In this document: positions 23,235 to 33,200 of the stretch, piece by piece
Layout: each line of letters begins with the position of its first letter
Position numbering within the stretch: position 1 is the stretch's first letter
NCBI GenBank assembly: GCA_030267965.1
Contig: BRYA01000013.1
Span: forward strand, 1,725-65,015
Direction: 5' to 3'
Length of the DNA stretch: 63,291 nucleotides
DNA from: Triparma columacea
Taxonomy: Eukaryota; Sar; Bolidophyceae; Parmales; Triparmaceae
Translations under genes and position numbers: made by a program
The notes under the pieces: generated by a model
Told to the model about the DNA's origin: nothing
What the model saw: only the letters and a program-made list of their open reading frames with translations
Database searches by the model: none

Positions 23235-24524
23235 TTATCGCTCAATTCTCTTTCGCTCGAGGCTTTGATTGATGATGTCTGCAGCCCTGAGACCCGAGCT
23301 AATGGCAGATGAGACTGTGCCCAGCCCCACAGCGTAGTCCCCCGCTGCGACGACACTTCCCGCGTTCTCGTCCTCTTCGTCCGCCTTGCAAATCACGCAG
23401 CCCCGCTCTCTCAGAGGCTCGAGCGGTCTGTTCGGGTACTCAACCTCCGGCCTTGCCTGCAGGTAATGCCTCTCGGTCACGACTTGAATCCTCGCAGCCT
23501 CCTCCCTCGTGACACCCAACCAATCCTCAAAGAATTTTACAATCGCCTCAAGGTCCATTTTCTCCACACCTTTCCTCCCGCGCGCTATGACTTCAACTAC
23601 CTCGTCCCCCACCGTGCTCAAGGAAAGGAGCGCGACGCTTCCCTTTGCGCTTGAAACGTCCAGCTCTCTAGCCATCCCAAGTTGTTGCCCAATCTTATGG
23701 CCGTCGTGGCTTCCTTCCGAGTCACAGAAGACAGCGCGGAACTTTTCGAGAAGAACTTTGCACGCTACGCTCGAAGTAGAGAAGCTTACTAAAACTGTGC
23801 GCCTCTCAACATACGCGTTTGCACAAGAAAGAAGAACGTCTTGGACGTGTTCATCCCATATTCTGCTGGAGTTCACGGCAAGTAACTTCTCGGCATTTCT
23901 CGCGGGAATGGCAATAAGAACGGCGTCGAATTCGCCCCTTACTTCACCGTTTTCTACGTTGAGCTTCCAGCCTCCCTTTTCCCCTTGCTCAATCGCCTCG
24001 ACCTTGCACCCCTCTCGAACGTCGTAAGATTCGGCCCCGCCAACTGCCCTTAAAAAGCTTTCGAAAGTCGTCCCCTGGCTCAGGGCGTAGTGCTCCCACT
24101 GTCCAGTTGAGCGATTCCATCCCTGTGGTCGTTCAAGGGTTCTCGATAATATTCCAGCACTGAGCAAGCCATCATCGAGATGGACGAGCATATCCGGGTA
24201 ATCTCGTAAGAGCCTGTTAAGAACTCGGTTGACTCGATCCTCCGCGCTGTTAAAGGACATAGCCTGTGCACCCAATTTGCTGCCAAAATAGCTGCCAAAA
24301 GGACTTGCCTCCCCGATGCTTGGGGAAGCCTCGAATATAGTCACTTTTGCGCCACGTTCAGTAATCTTCTGTATTCCTGAGAATCCACACAATCCTCCCC
24401 CTATGATTGCCACATGAGGTACATGCTTTTCCTCATCCATCTCATTTTTCTCATCCACCAGGAGCCAGGAAGTTTCCTCAAATAAATTTCGAATCCAAAT
24501 CATAACCTTTGCATTGGCTTCCAT
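23235..24524 (-). CDS. FAD-dependent amine-oxidase/renalase-like oxidoreductase
   Basis: Single-exon gene of 429 aa. A Rossmann dinucleotide-binding motif (VAIIGGGLCG, Glu at the end of strand 2 in TIFEAS) lies at residues about 34-65. The C-terminal FAD motif VVAAGDYAVGLG...SGLRAA is at about 400-420. This pairing is typical of the NAD(P)-binding flavoprotein group that includes renalase, amine oxidases and phytoene-desaturase-like enzymes; the substrate cannot be told. No signal peptide is evident. The first ATG (24524) is only 11 bp from the start codon of the divergent neighbour; Met8 or Met29 (MDEEKHVPH, at about 24440) may be the real start, as Met29 sits directly before the Rossmann strand. 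Confidence 0.85.
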   Translation of the reverse strand: MEANAKVMIWIRNLFEETSWLLVDEKNEMDEEKHVPHVAIIGGGLCGFSGIQKITERGAKVTIFEASPSIGEASPFGSYFGSKLGAQAMSFNSAEDRVNRVLNRLLRDYPDMLVHLDDGLLSAGILSRTLERPQGWNRSTGQWEHYALSQGTTFESFLRAVGGAESYDVREGCKVEAIEQGEKGGWKLNVENGEVRGEFDAVLIAIPARNAEKLLAVNSSRIWDEHVQDVLLSCANAYVERRTVLVSFSTSSVACKVLLEKFRAVFCDSEGSHDGHKIGQQLGMARELDVSSAKGSVALLSLSTVGDEVVEVIARGRKGVEKMDLEAIVKFFEDWLGVTREEAARIQVVTERHYLQARPEVEYPNRPLEPLRERGCVICKADEEDENAGSVVAAGDYAVGLGTVSSAISSGLRAADIINQSLERKRIER

Positions 24525-24535
24525 TTAAAAAGCAG

Positions 24536-27131
24536 ATGCAGAACGTTCAGGACGTGGTATCCAACGCGTTGTCATCGCATTCCGCGGAGATCTCTGAGTT
24601 GCGTGCTACAAACGTAAAACAACAGGGATTAATTGAGGAGCTGACTGCAATGGTAACGGCACAAGTGAGTCCCTTTTTTTGGTAAAGAAGTCGTTATTTT
24701 ATTCTAATCCTTTCTCCTCCCCAATCGCTTTTCTAGACCGCCCAGGTGCAGGCCGTGAATCATTTCCTGGGCTCAGGTTACTCTCCAAACTCCATCTCTA
24801 GCCCCCCTCCCCTGACCCTTGCCACCCTGACAAACACAATAGAGCACCTAACTAACGACGTTAAGCACCACCTTCCAAAGTCTATCGTTGATTTAGCTGA
24901 GAAAGTAGGGAGGGAAGATCCGAGCAAGTCCAATCTCGACACTTCCATCGATGTCTCTCGGATTGCTGAGATGGAGATGCGGTTGGAGTCCCTTCAGCAG
25001 CAAGTTTCGAGCAATCCCCGACACTTGCCACCCGCCCCACTGCCCCAGGCCTATTCTCCCGAGCGGGATCTTTCGGGGGATATGTCGCGGTTAGAGGTGG
25101 CCCTTACTGGGGGCTTGTCTGAGACTGACAGTCGCCTGCACAACCTCGAGCTTCACTTTGACAAGATCCGGGATGCCTTCTCGAACACCGCCACCCTGGA
25201 AGAGGTGGAAGATCTTAGGGATGAGGTTGTGGACGCTCTTGAGGCCGTTAAGGCTCACAAGGAAACGCTTAATATCCACAAGCACCAGCACAACAGGAAG
25301 CACTCCATGGAGGACTTCGGCATGGAGGAAGCAGTATTCAGTAACGTGGCTTTTGCGGAAAAGGAGAATCATGGGGGATTGGGCCAAAGTCGCGGCGGGG
25401 GGAGCATCTCACTTAAGGACAGGAACAGCATCATGGACGAGGTTGCCATCAGTCGCCCCGACAGGAGGTGAGGAGCGCGGCCGCGGCGAGCGAAACGAGG
25501 AGGAAAAGGTTCTGCTTTGCGTACATCTGTTCTCACCCGTTACCACTCGTCGCAGTGAAATCGAGCAGCTCGTAATGACCCGCGTTGAGCCTGTGGCGGG
25601 TTCCGTTAATTCCCTTCACATGGAGGTCGGCGAGGTGAGTGGGATTAGAGAGCTAAGCCACGACCTTACACTTCATATCATACATGGCGCCCGCGCTCCC
25701 GTCTCCCTTCTAACCCTTTTCCACAGCTTCGGCGACACGTCGCTTCTCTCCCGCCGGTGCCTCCTGGGCTGGTTGACCAAGAGCAACTTTCCAACACGGT
25801 AAATGACGCCGTCAGAAGGGCCCTCAACGGGGACGGGGGGAGGGTCTCTCATGCGCACCTGACCGTCGCAATCGATAATTGCAGGGAAGGGTTATTGCGG
25901 CAAATTGAAGGGAACCTCGGGTCAGTCCGAGCCCAGCTAATGGACACGTTCTCGGAAAGCATGGGCAGCACAAAGGAGACGACCTGGGATGCCCTGGCTG
26001 GGGTGAGGGAGAGGTGAGAGGGGAGGAGAGAGGAGAGAGGCGGAGAGAGGAGCTTTGCCAACGACTAACAACTTCACTCGCCGCAGGCTGGACAACCTCG
26101 AGGTGACTGTTGAATCCTCCAACAGCGAGATCGTGTCTGTCATAAATAAAAAAGCTTACAAGGAGGACGTAACGAGAGCCCTGTCGAGCAAGGCGGACAA
26201 GGAGACGACCTTGAACAGCATCAGGCTCAAGGCCGACGCCGTGGAGATCTCGTCGGCCCTCTCTACGAAGGCAGATCTGACGGAAACCAGGGACCTGCTA
26301 AACCGCAACCAGACCCAAATCTCCTCAGTCGTGAGAGATTTGACGGATCTTAGGCAGGAGCTTAGGGTAGAAGTTGGAAGGATGGCAGACAAGATCAAGA
26401 GGAAGGTAGATATGGACGAGGTCGAAGGGCTCAAGTTAGCGTGCGCGACGGGCGCGGACTGGAGGGGCGCCGTTTCGGACCTGAGCGTCAACCTAAGGAG
26501 GGAGATCTCCGACAAGGCGGGTAGGGAAGAAATGGTTCAGATGGTGAGAAACGAGGTCGACGGGCTGAAGGCTGGAATCTTCGAGGTGGAGAAGACCATG
26601 GAGGAGAAAGCGGATGGAGAGGCGTCCATGCAGGTATCCTCGAACCTCGAGACCCTGACTAGGAAGTTCGCAGAGGCCCACTCCAGTGGACGGTGGTTGT
26701 GGAGGAGTGGGAAGTTGCTGCGGGGGGGGGCGATTCCCTGGGAGGTCCAGGTAAATAACGCCGCGCCCCAGAGCCTCCTCTGGAAGACGGACAGCGACAT
26801 CGTCACCTGCACCGCGCCGGGCCTGTACGAGATCAAGGTTGGAGTCTTCACCCAGAATCCAGCGGGGGTCGACCTATGCATGAACGGGGAACCCATCGTC
26901 ACGATGGAGCCCACAGACGTGGGGGGTGGGGGGGGTGGGGGGGCGGGGGGGGTGTTAGCGAAGGAGAACACTGGATTAGAACACATCAAAAAACGCCACA
27001 GGCACTCGGCGGGGGACATTACGAGCGTCGCAATTAACGAAATTGTCGCCCTACCACCAAATGCCACCATCAGCGTTAGGTTCGACTCAACCACAAGAGC
27101 GCAGGGATTCCTCTCGATACGAAAAATGTAA
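24536..27131 (+). CDS. Coiled-coil protein with C1q/TNF-like C-terminal domain (probable flagellar or cytoskeletal)
   Basis: Exons 24536-24664, 24737-25467, 25556-25634, 25727-26013, 26087-27131; the joined frame gives 756 aa. Most of the protein is heptad-rich coiled coil with short Ala/Lys repeats (SSKADKET, STKADLTET). The last 150 residues form a compact beta-rich domain beginning GRWLWRSGKL, passing PWEVQVNN, APGLYEIKVGVF and NGEPIV, and ending GFLSIRKM. This resembles the C1q/TNF jelly-roll that protists attach to coiled-coil proteins. It lacks a signal peptide, so unlike animal C1q it should be intracellular. A Gly-rich loop (26923-26955) interrupts the domain. The upstream 'aagcag' before the ATG could be a splice acceptor, so an earlier exon is possible. 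Confidence 0.8.
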
Positions 27132-27296
27132 TGGGTTGGGGGAGGGGCTGGGGATGGAAGTGGGGATTGTAACGGTAAAACTTGCTTGCTTGCACGATAT
27201 TGCGAAGTGGCTACCCTATTTTTGAAATAAAGGATAAATTTGAGCACTCAATTACATCCTCTCTCCTACATCCCTAAAACTCCTGTTAATAAGTTC

Positions 27297-27918
27297 TCAC
27301 ATTCCCTTCATTTCATTTGCCACATCCCTCTGCATCTTTTGAAAGTTCTCCTGCGCCGCCTTCTGTGCCCCCTCGATTGCCTGCTCCCAAGCCTTCATGA
27401 CGTCCTTCTCCAGCTGTTCCTTCCCCCCGTCCACGCTCGATATCGTGCAGCCCTGAGGCTTGACATTCCCATCATACACGATGGAGACTGGGCCGGACGT
27501 TCCGGTAGAGCGGTGAGCGTTGAGGTTCGCGGCGAGGTTCTCTCTCATCCTCATCGCTAGCTGGTACTCCTTCAGGCTCATACCCATGGCCTTGGCCTGG
27601 GCCTCTGCCTCCTCGTCTGCCTGTCCTCCTGCTGCAGCTCCTGAGAACATTGATAGATGTGTTGTTGATCGTGCTAGTGGTGCCTGTATCATTGTATTGT
27701 TCATAATGTTAGCGATCTGTCATTAGTTTGTCGGTTCATCGCTCCCTCGTTGAAATATCACATGCGACGTCGGTGCTTTCCTCAGCCAAACTAAGTTTTG
27801 ACATCTACATGCTCAAATACTTCGCTCAATGCCCCTCACGTACCTTTTGAGGTCCTGAAATTGTCCAACCCGACACTGAAATGCCCATCAGGCACGTAAT
27901 GAACAAATACTTGAGCAT
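27297..27918 (-). CDS. YbaB/EbfC-like protein with signal-plus-transit leader (probable plastid protein)
   Basis: Two exons (minus), 27918-27844 and 27683-27297, phase 0; 153 aa. Exon 1 is a pure leader: MLKYLFITCLMGISVSG is a signal peptide. Exon 2 continues with a Ser/Thr/Arg-rich stretch (APLARSTTHLSMFSG) like the transit peptide after the signal in heterokont plastid proteins. The mature part is short, Ala/Glu/Met-rich and helical, with a central beta segment (VSIVYDGNVKPQGCTIS) and a C-terminal helix (KEQLEKDVMKAWEQAIEGAQK). That order and spacing fit the YbaB/EbfC fold (nucleoid-associated; the plastid form STIC2 in plants). The fold assignment is moderate; the leader is clear. Without exon 1 the protein would lack its targeting signal. 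Confidence 0.65.
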
Positions 27919-28026
27919 CTTGAGCGCACCTAATTTTGGCTCTGGTGTCAAGGCGAAACTAGGAATTCCTAGGGACCTTTTCATATAACCCTAATTTATT
28001 ATTTTGATAAAAAACTCTCCCGAAAC

Positions 28027-30126
28027 TTATTCCTTCTTCTCCTCCACCTCCCCCTCTCCCCCCTCCCCCCCAGTCCACTCCCCACCCTTCCATACCCCTT
28101 CCTTCCTCTCCAACCCGTCTGCCGACGTCCAGACCCCTTCCCCTTCCTTCACCCCATCCACCCACTGTCCGAGGTGCTTGCTCCCCGTGGCTGTGACTTC
28201 CTCCCCCCTCCCGTTCTTCTTATCTCCCACCCACTTCCCGTTGAAGACAGTCCCAGTGACTCCGTCCGTCAACATTCCAAACCCGTTCCTCCTCCCGTTC
28301 CTGAATCCTCCCTCGTAAGTGCTCCCATCAACATACACGATGACGCCCTTGCCTTCCTTAACCCTCCTGACCCCGGCCTTGAACGGCCCCGTGTACTCGA
28401 CTCCGTTCAAAACCTCAACGCCGCTGACCATGTTCCCGTCCCTGAAGACCCCCTTGCACTCCCCCCCCTCGGGATAGAGCAGCACCCCCCTCCCGTGGGG
28501 CCGGCCCTTGCTAAAGCTCCCCTCGTAAACATACCCGTCCACAGAGGTTGCACGCCCGTCCCCCTCACAGACTCCTCCCTCCCAGCTCCCAGAGTAGTAC
28601 TTCATGTCAAAGTCTCCCCCCTCCGCCCCCTCCGCCTTCTCCCAGTCCCCCTCCCCGTCCTTGACCCCGCCAACGAATTGGCCCGTGTACATGCCCTCCT
28701 TGTCGGTGTAAACTCCAACGCCTTCCATCTTGTTATCCACCCAGTCTCCCTCGTAGACCTTCTCCCCAGCGCCCCAAATCATCGTCCCCTTCCCCTCCCT
28801 CACCCCCTCGCTCACGATGCCCTTGTAAACACCTCCGTCCATCTCGACCTCCTCGTACCCCGGCTCCCTGGGGGTGGAGAGATCAACAGGATCGGGAGCA
28901 GGATCAGGGTTGAAGAGGTCAAGCTTGTAGCTGGTCCCCAACCTCAACCCCGAATCACAGCCGCCGAAGACCACGCACTCTGTCCCGGCCTCGGTGGTCA
29001 TAATGTTGCCCCCAAATCTCGCCTCTGGTACGGTCTCCGTTGTCAAGACTTGAAAGTTTCCGGCCCTGTCGAGCACGTAAGTGTCGCTGCAGCAGTCACC
29101 CTCCTCGTTGACGCCCCCGAAGATCAAGACGCATTTCTCAGCCTCTCCCTCCCCCTCACCCCATATCCCCTTCGGGCCCGACGCCTGCTTCTTCGAGACA
29201 GGAGGGGCGCCCTCCTCCCCCCCCTCTCCCCCCCCCTCGGCGGCAGACGAGGCAGTGGACTTCACAGACGCGACAGAGAAGTTAGGGAGCAAGACAGGGA
29301 ATGGGTTGTTCATGACTGCCGCGGAGTGCGAGAACCTAGCCTCCGGCGCCACCCCGCCCCCGATCTTGGGGGAAGACCAGCTCATGGTACTGAAGTCAAT
29401 GACAGAGACCCCACCATTAAGCTCACCGGTGGTGGGATTTCGGCCCCCGAAGACCACTCCGCAGTTGTTGACAACGACTAGGGTGTGTTTGATGAGCGGG
29501 AATGGGCTCTTTCCGGTGCACTTGGCGTCGGCCCACTTCTTGGTGGTGGGATCAAACAGGAGACAATGACTCTTCAAAGCAGTGTCACTGCCGCCTCCGC
29601 CGCAGACGAAGAGCTTCTCTACGCCCCCCTTGCAGACTGCGGCGCACGCGGTGGCGAACTTCCTTCCTGCTGCCGGCCAAAATGGTTTACCCTTCCTCAC
29701 AACAGGGGTGGGTGCAGCAGCAGCATCTCCCCCCTCCCCGCCCTCAACGCTCTTCGGCTTCACGGCAGCTTCCTCAATGGCGTCTTCGATCTCCCTCCTG
29801 ACCCACTCTATGGTGTTTCCCTTGATCTGCCCTTCATACAAATCCCCCAATGTCTCCATATCCAGCCCTTCGCCCCCATACAGAAACATTGAGTCTCCAA
29901 CAGCGGCGACGGCTGTGCCAATGCGGTTAGAAGGAGTATCCCCAGACTGTTCGATGTCCTCGAACGCTCCGGAGGTTAGGTAAACACAACTTCCAGCTAT
30001 TGTGGACTCCTCGTCCCCACCCTGATAACCCCCAAGGAGGAACTGTCTGCCCCCGTGGACGGTCGACGACATATTCGTTGACTGAAAGGGGGGCGGATCG
30101 ACGGGAATGAATAGAGGTACGACCAT
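28027..30126 (-). CDS. Kelch-repeat/MORN-repeat protein
   Basis: Single exon; about 700 aa from Met at 30126, or 681 aa from Met at 30072 (MSSTVHGGRQ), which is the safer start. The open frame continues to 30186. The N-terminal half holds Kelch-type blades with the GG pairs (FLLGGYQGG, SMFLYGGEG, KLFVCGGGG, CGVVFGGRN, KCVLIFGGVN, ECVVFGGCD), about six blades forming a propeller. The C-terminal third (28830-28060) holds about ten MORN repeats (YKGIVSEGVREGKG, YEGDWVDNKMEGVG, YEGGFRNGRRNG and others). MORN arrays bind lipids or act as rigid scaffolds at membranes and in flagella. An insertion rich in Gly/Ser sits inside the propeller (29280-29160). Divergent from the next gene with under 200 bp between starts. 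Confidence 0.85.
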   Translation of the reverse strand: MVVPLFIPVDPPPFQSTNMSSTVHGGRQFLLGGYQGGDEESTIAGSCVYLTSGAFEDIEQSGDTPSNRIGTAVAAVGDSMFLYGGEGLDMETLGDLYEGQIKGNTIEWVRREIEDAIEEAAVKPKSVEGGEGGDAAAAPTPVVRKGKPFWPAAGRKFATACAAVCKGGVEKLFVCGGGGSDTALKSHCLLFDPTTKKWADAKCTGKSPFPLIKHTLVVVNNCGVVFGGRNPTTGELNGGVSVIDFSTMSWSSPKIGGGVAPEARFSHSAAVMNNPFPVLLPNFSVASVKSTASSAAEGGGEGGEEGAPPVSKKQASGPKGIWGEGEGEAEKCVLIFGGVNEEGDCCSDTYVLDRAGNFQVLTTETVPEARFGGNIMTTEAGTECVVFGGCDSGLRLGTSYKLDLFNPDPAPDPVDLSTPREPGYEEVEMDGGVYKGIVSEGVREGKGTMIWGAGEKVYEGDWVDNKMEGVGVYTDKEGMYTGQFVGGVKDGEGDWEKAEGAEGGDFDMKYYSGSWEGGVCEGDGRATSVDGYVYEGSFSKGRPHGRGVLLYPEGGECKGVFRDGNMVSGVEVLNGVEYTGPFKAGVRRVKEGKGVIVYVDGSTYEGGFRNGRRNGFGMLTDGVTGTVFNGKWVGDKKNGRGEEVTATGSKHLGQWVDGVKEGEGVWTSADGLERKEGVWKGGEWTGGEGGEGEVEEKKE

Positions 30127-30222
30127 GATGTGCTCGTTTGTGCTACAAAATAGGAAACAGACTTTGTCCCTGGCTGTTGGGTCCAAGGTCTGCTTTGGAC
30201 CTTTCCATTTGGTTGGGCCTTC

Positions 30223-33200
30223 ATGTCGCTGAGTCCGCGCCCGTCGGCGCCGATTTTGTATCCTATGGGCTCAAAGCTGCCTACAAGCACGTTCACGTCC
30301 CTGACTGACGGCAAGTCGAGCCGACCGAAGAACAGATTGCTTTCCTCCATCTTGCTCGACTCTTCGATAGAAGCCCTAGCTGTGTCCAGTAGGTTCGTTA
30401 ATAAGGTCGGTGACCCTGTCACGCTGCCTGTGAGCATGAAGAGTTTCGGGTATAGGATCCTTGACGGTTCAAAGCACGTTGTCCTGAGGAAACAGAGCAC
30501 TAAAGGAAGCAGGGCATTGGAGTGGGAGACAACTGCTAGCGCGAGGAGGGCCACGGCGGAACTCCTGACGAGAATACTCTTGGACGAGGATAAGGTCGAG
30601 GTCGCTGAAGGGGAGAAGCCGAGCGTCCTCTGGGGAGCTGAAGGGGGGGAGAGGGATGAAGGGAACCTTCTCCTGAAAATAAACAACCGGGGAGCCCTGG
30701 CGAGATTCGGTAACGAGGAGGAGAAAAAGGATTCGTCCCCGAACAGAGCTCGCGCTCAAACGACGAAGGAGGCCAAGCTGAGGAGCATGACGCACAAGAC
30801 GAGCATGAGCTTCAGGACCAAGAGGATGAATGCAAAGGACGTCCCGGAGATTGGTCTCGTTTACAGAATCAACGCCTGGTATCCCGCAAAGGTTATAGGT
30901 GAGAGTGCGTCTCCTGCATAACAATCGATTTCTCCCGAAACGCTAATTTATAAACTCATTCGCCCCCCCCCCCCCTGGATACCCCCACTCCATCCCCCAC
31001 TTCGTAGAACACGACGAGGTTGAAGACATCCTCACGCTTAGGATGAGAGGCCACGGACAACAATTCGATCAAAAACTCGCTCGAAATGACCCGAGACTCA
31101 GAGAACAATTCAACTCCTTGAAGGAACCCGGATCTACAGTCATGGGATATTTCCCCAAGCAGTTCGACTATGTTAAAATATACGTCTTCGATGTATTTGA
31201 GGCGGAATTTTTCCTTCAGACGGGACAACTCCCCGTCGGGTTGGTGAAAGGTGGGATTCCTGAGCATGATATAGCGGAGGTTGAGGTTATTGGTCTTGTT
31301 TGCACTGAGGTGGTCCGGGTGGCAAACATTCACATAGCGCTCATCGGCGAGGACGAGTACGAAGAGAGGGCGAACAGGATACTCGAGGCGAGGGAAGAGG
31401 CCGTTCGCCAGGTCGACTCTGCCCTGCACGAGAGGCGCCCCACCGTCGTGTGGAAGAGGGTCATGACCATCAGTGGGGAGAGGTGCCTTGCTAGCGCCCT
31501 CGACAAAACGACGTCCCTCGTCATTAGGGTGTACGACCCAAGGACGAAGAAAAGGATGGAGTGCGACGCTTCTTGGGACGTTGTTTCATCCTTGACTGAT
31601 GTTGTGCTCGACGACGGGGTGTATTTTGGCGACCTAGAGACGGAGGAGAAGCAGGTGAGAGAATGGGCTGGGCGGAGGAGGCCAGGGCAATGTATCAGTT
31701 TCGCTGTTTGTTTTACAACTCCGAGCACTAACGCAACCCTTCCTCATCGCAGGTTCTCTGCGAAAAGCTTTCGCGCTTCTTCTTCGTTACCGACGGTACC
31801 TTGACACTGTTGCCTTATTCTACGCAGGTTTCGCGGCGTCGAAAACTTGATCAGAGCCACGAAGAGGAGCCCAAAGAGAGTGACGGGGCTTTCGTGACAA
31901 AGCTAACGAAGGAGATGGAGGGCATTGACATTTCTGTTGCCTTTAGGGACACGTTAAAGACAATGCTCATGGTCGTCTCGACTCTGTCTCCAACTTTGAA
32001 GGGTAAAGAGCGAGGGGAGGGGCAGAAGAAGGAGCTCCAGCGCCACCTGATCGTTGTTACTCCCAACGATTTCGGTTACTTGGGGCACTCTAACCTCCAC
32101 TGGCAAACCCGGAAAGAGAAGGAGGAGCTCTGTCAGACCCTTCTCGACTCTCTCATTGGCTTGGAGGGAGTTCCAGTGCTCAAACTGAAACGGACGGTGA
32201 AGTTCCCCCAGCACCACGACTACTTCGAGGAGTGCCTCGAAGAGGGGTGGAGCATGACGAACTGCAAGCGAAAGGAGAGGAACATATGGATGAAGGACCT
32301 GCCCAACGCCAGGAAGCCACCGCCGTATCACCTGCAGTTCGGAGAGTTCTGGGAATGCAAGGATGTCTTCCCTGCCACGTCCAAGTACCAAGTTAGCGAG
32401 CTCAACATCCAGAGGGGGTCGGATGTTGGAGTCAAGGAGAGGCGGGAAAACTTCCTTCACGCAAGGGCGTCCATTGAGAAGGATGGAATACTGAAGTTCC
32501 AAGTGTACCACCCAGCCAAGCAAAAGATGCATAACATTGAGCTGTCAGTCGACAACTGGTACAAGCTGGGCTATGGGCCGCTCCAGTGGATGTCGTGGGA
32601 GTGCCGCGTCTTCCTGTGTGAGCGCATCTGCTCGGGGATGTACTGGGAGACTGTCGACGTGGTCAAGGTTGAAACCGAGGCGACGCCTACCTTGATCTCG
32701 GGGATAGAGGGAACCAAGGAGACCAAAGTTCTGAAGCAAATGCAGCTCCAGACCAATCTCGCCCCCTGTGTGTCTTGTCACAAACTTAGTGTTGACGGCA
32801 ACGTTCACAACTTGGAGATAGTGGACAAGGGGAAAGTCTTCGTGGTGACAGGAGACAACGGCCTGAAATTCACCGCTGATGCGTCCCACTGGGCCAACAC
32901 TCCGCATCGTTGCCTGAAGTGGCTCCCGGTGCCAACTAGAATCAACCTAGGAATTCGAATCCTCAGAGAGATTACCATGTCGCCCTCCTCAAACGACCTT
33001 ATGCTCACGCCCAAGAAGCTACAATTCTGGAGAACGGTTACCGACAAGATCCGCGTTGGCAAGATCTTCGTGTCGGCCTTCGACACCGGTAAATCGGTCG
33101 AGATGAACTCCAGAGACTACAACGGGAAGCTTCTCGAAAGCGTCGACATACCCTACAAAGAGATTGCCCCCCCCCCCTTCATGAGCCCTAACTTGCTTAT

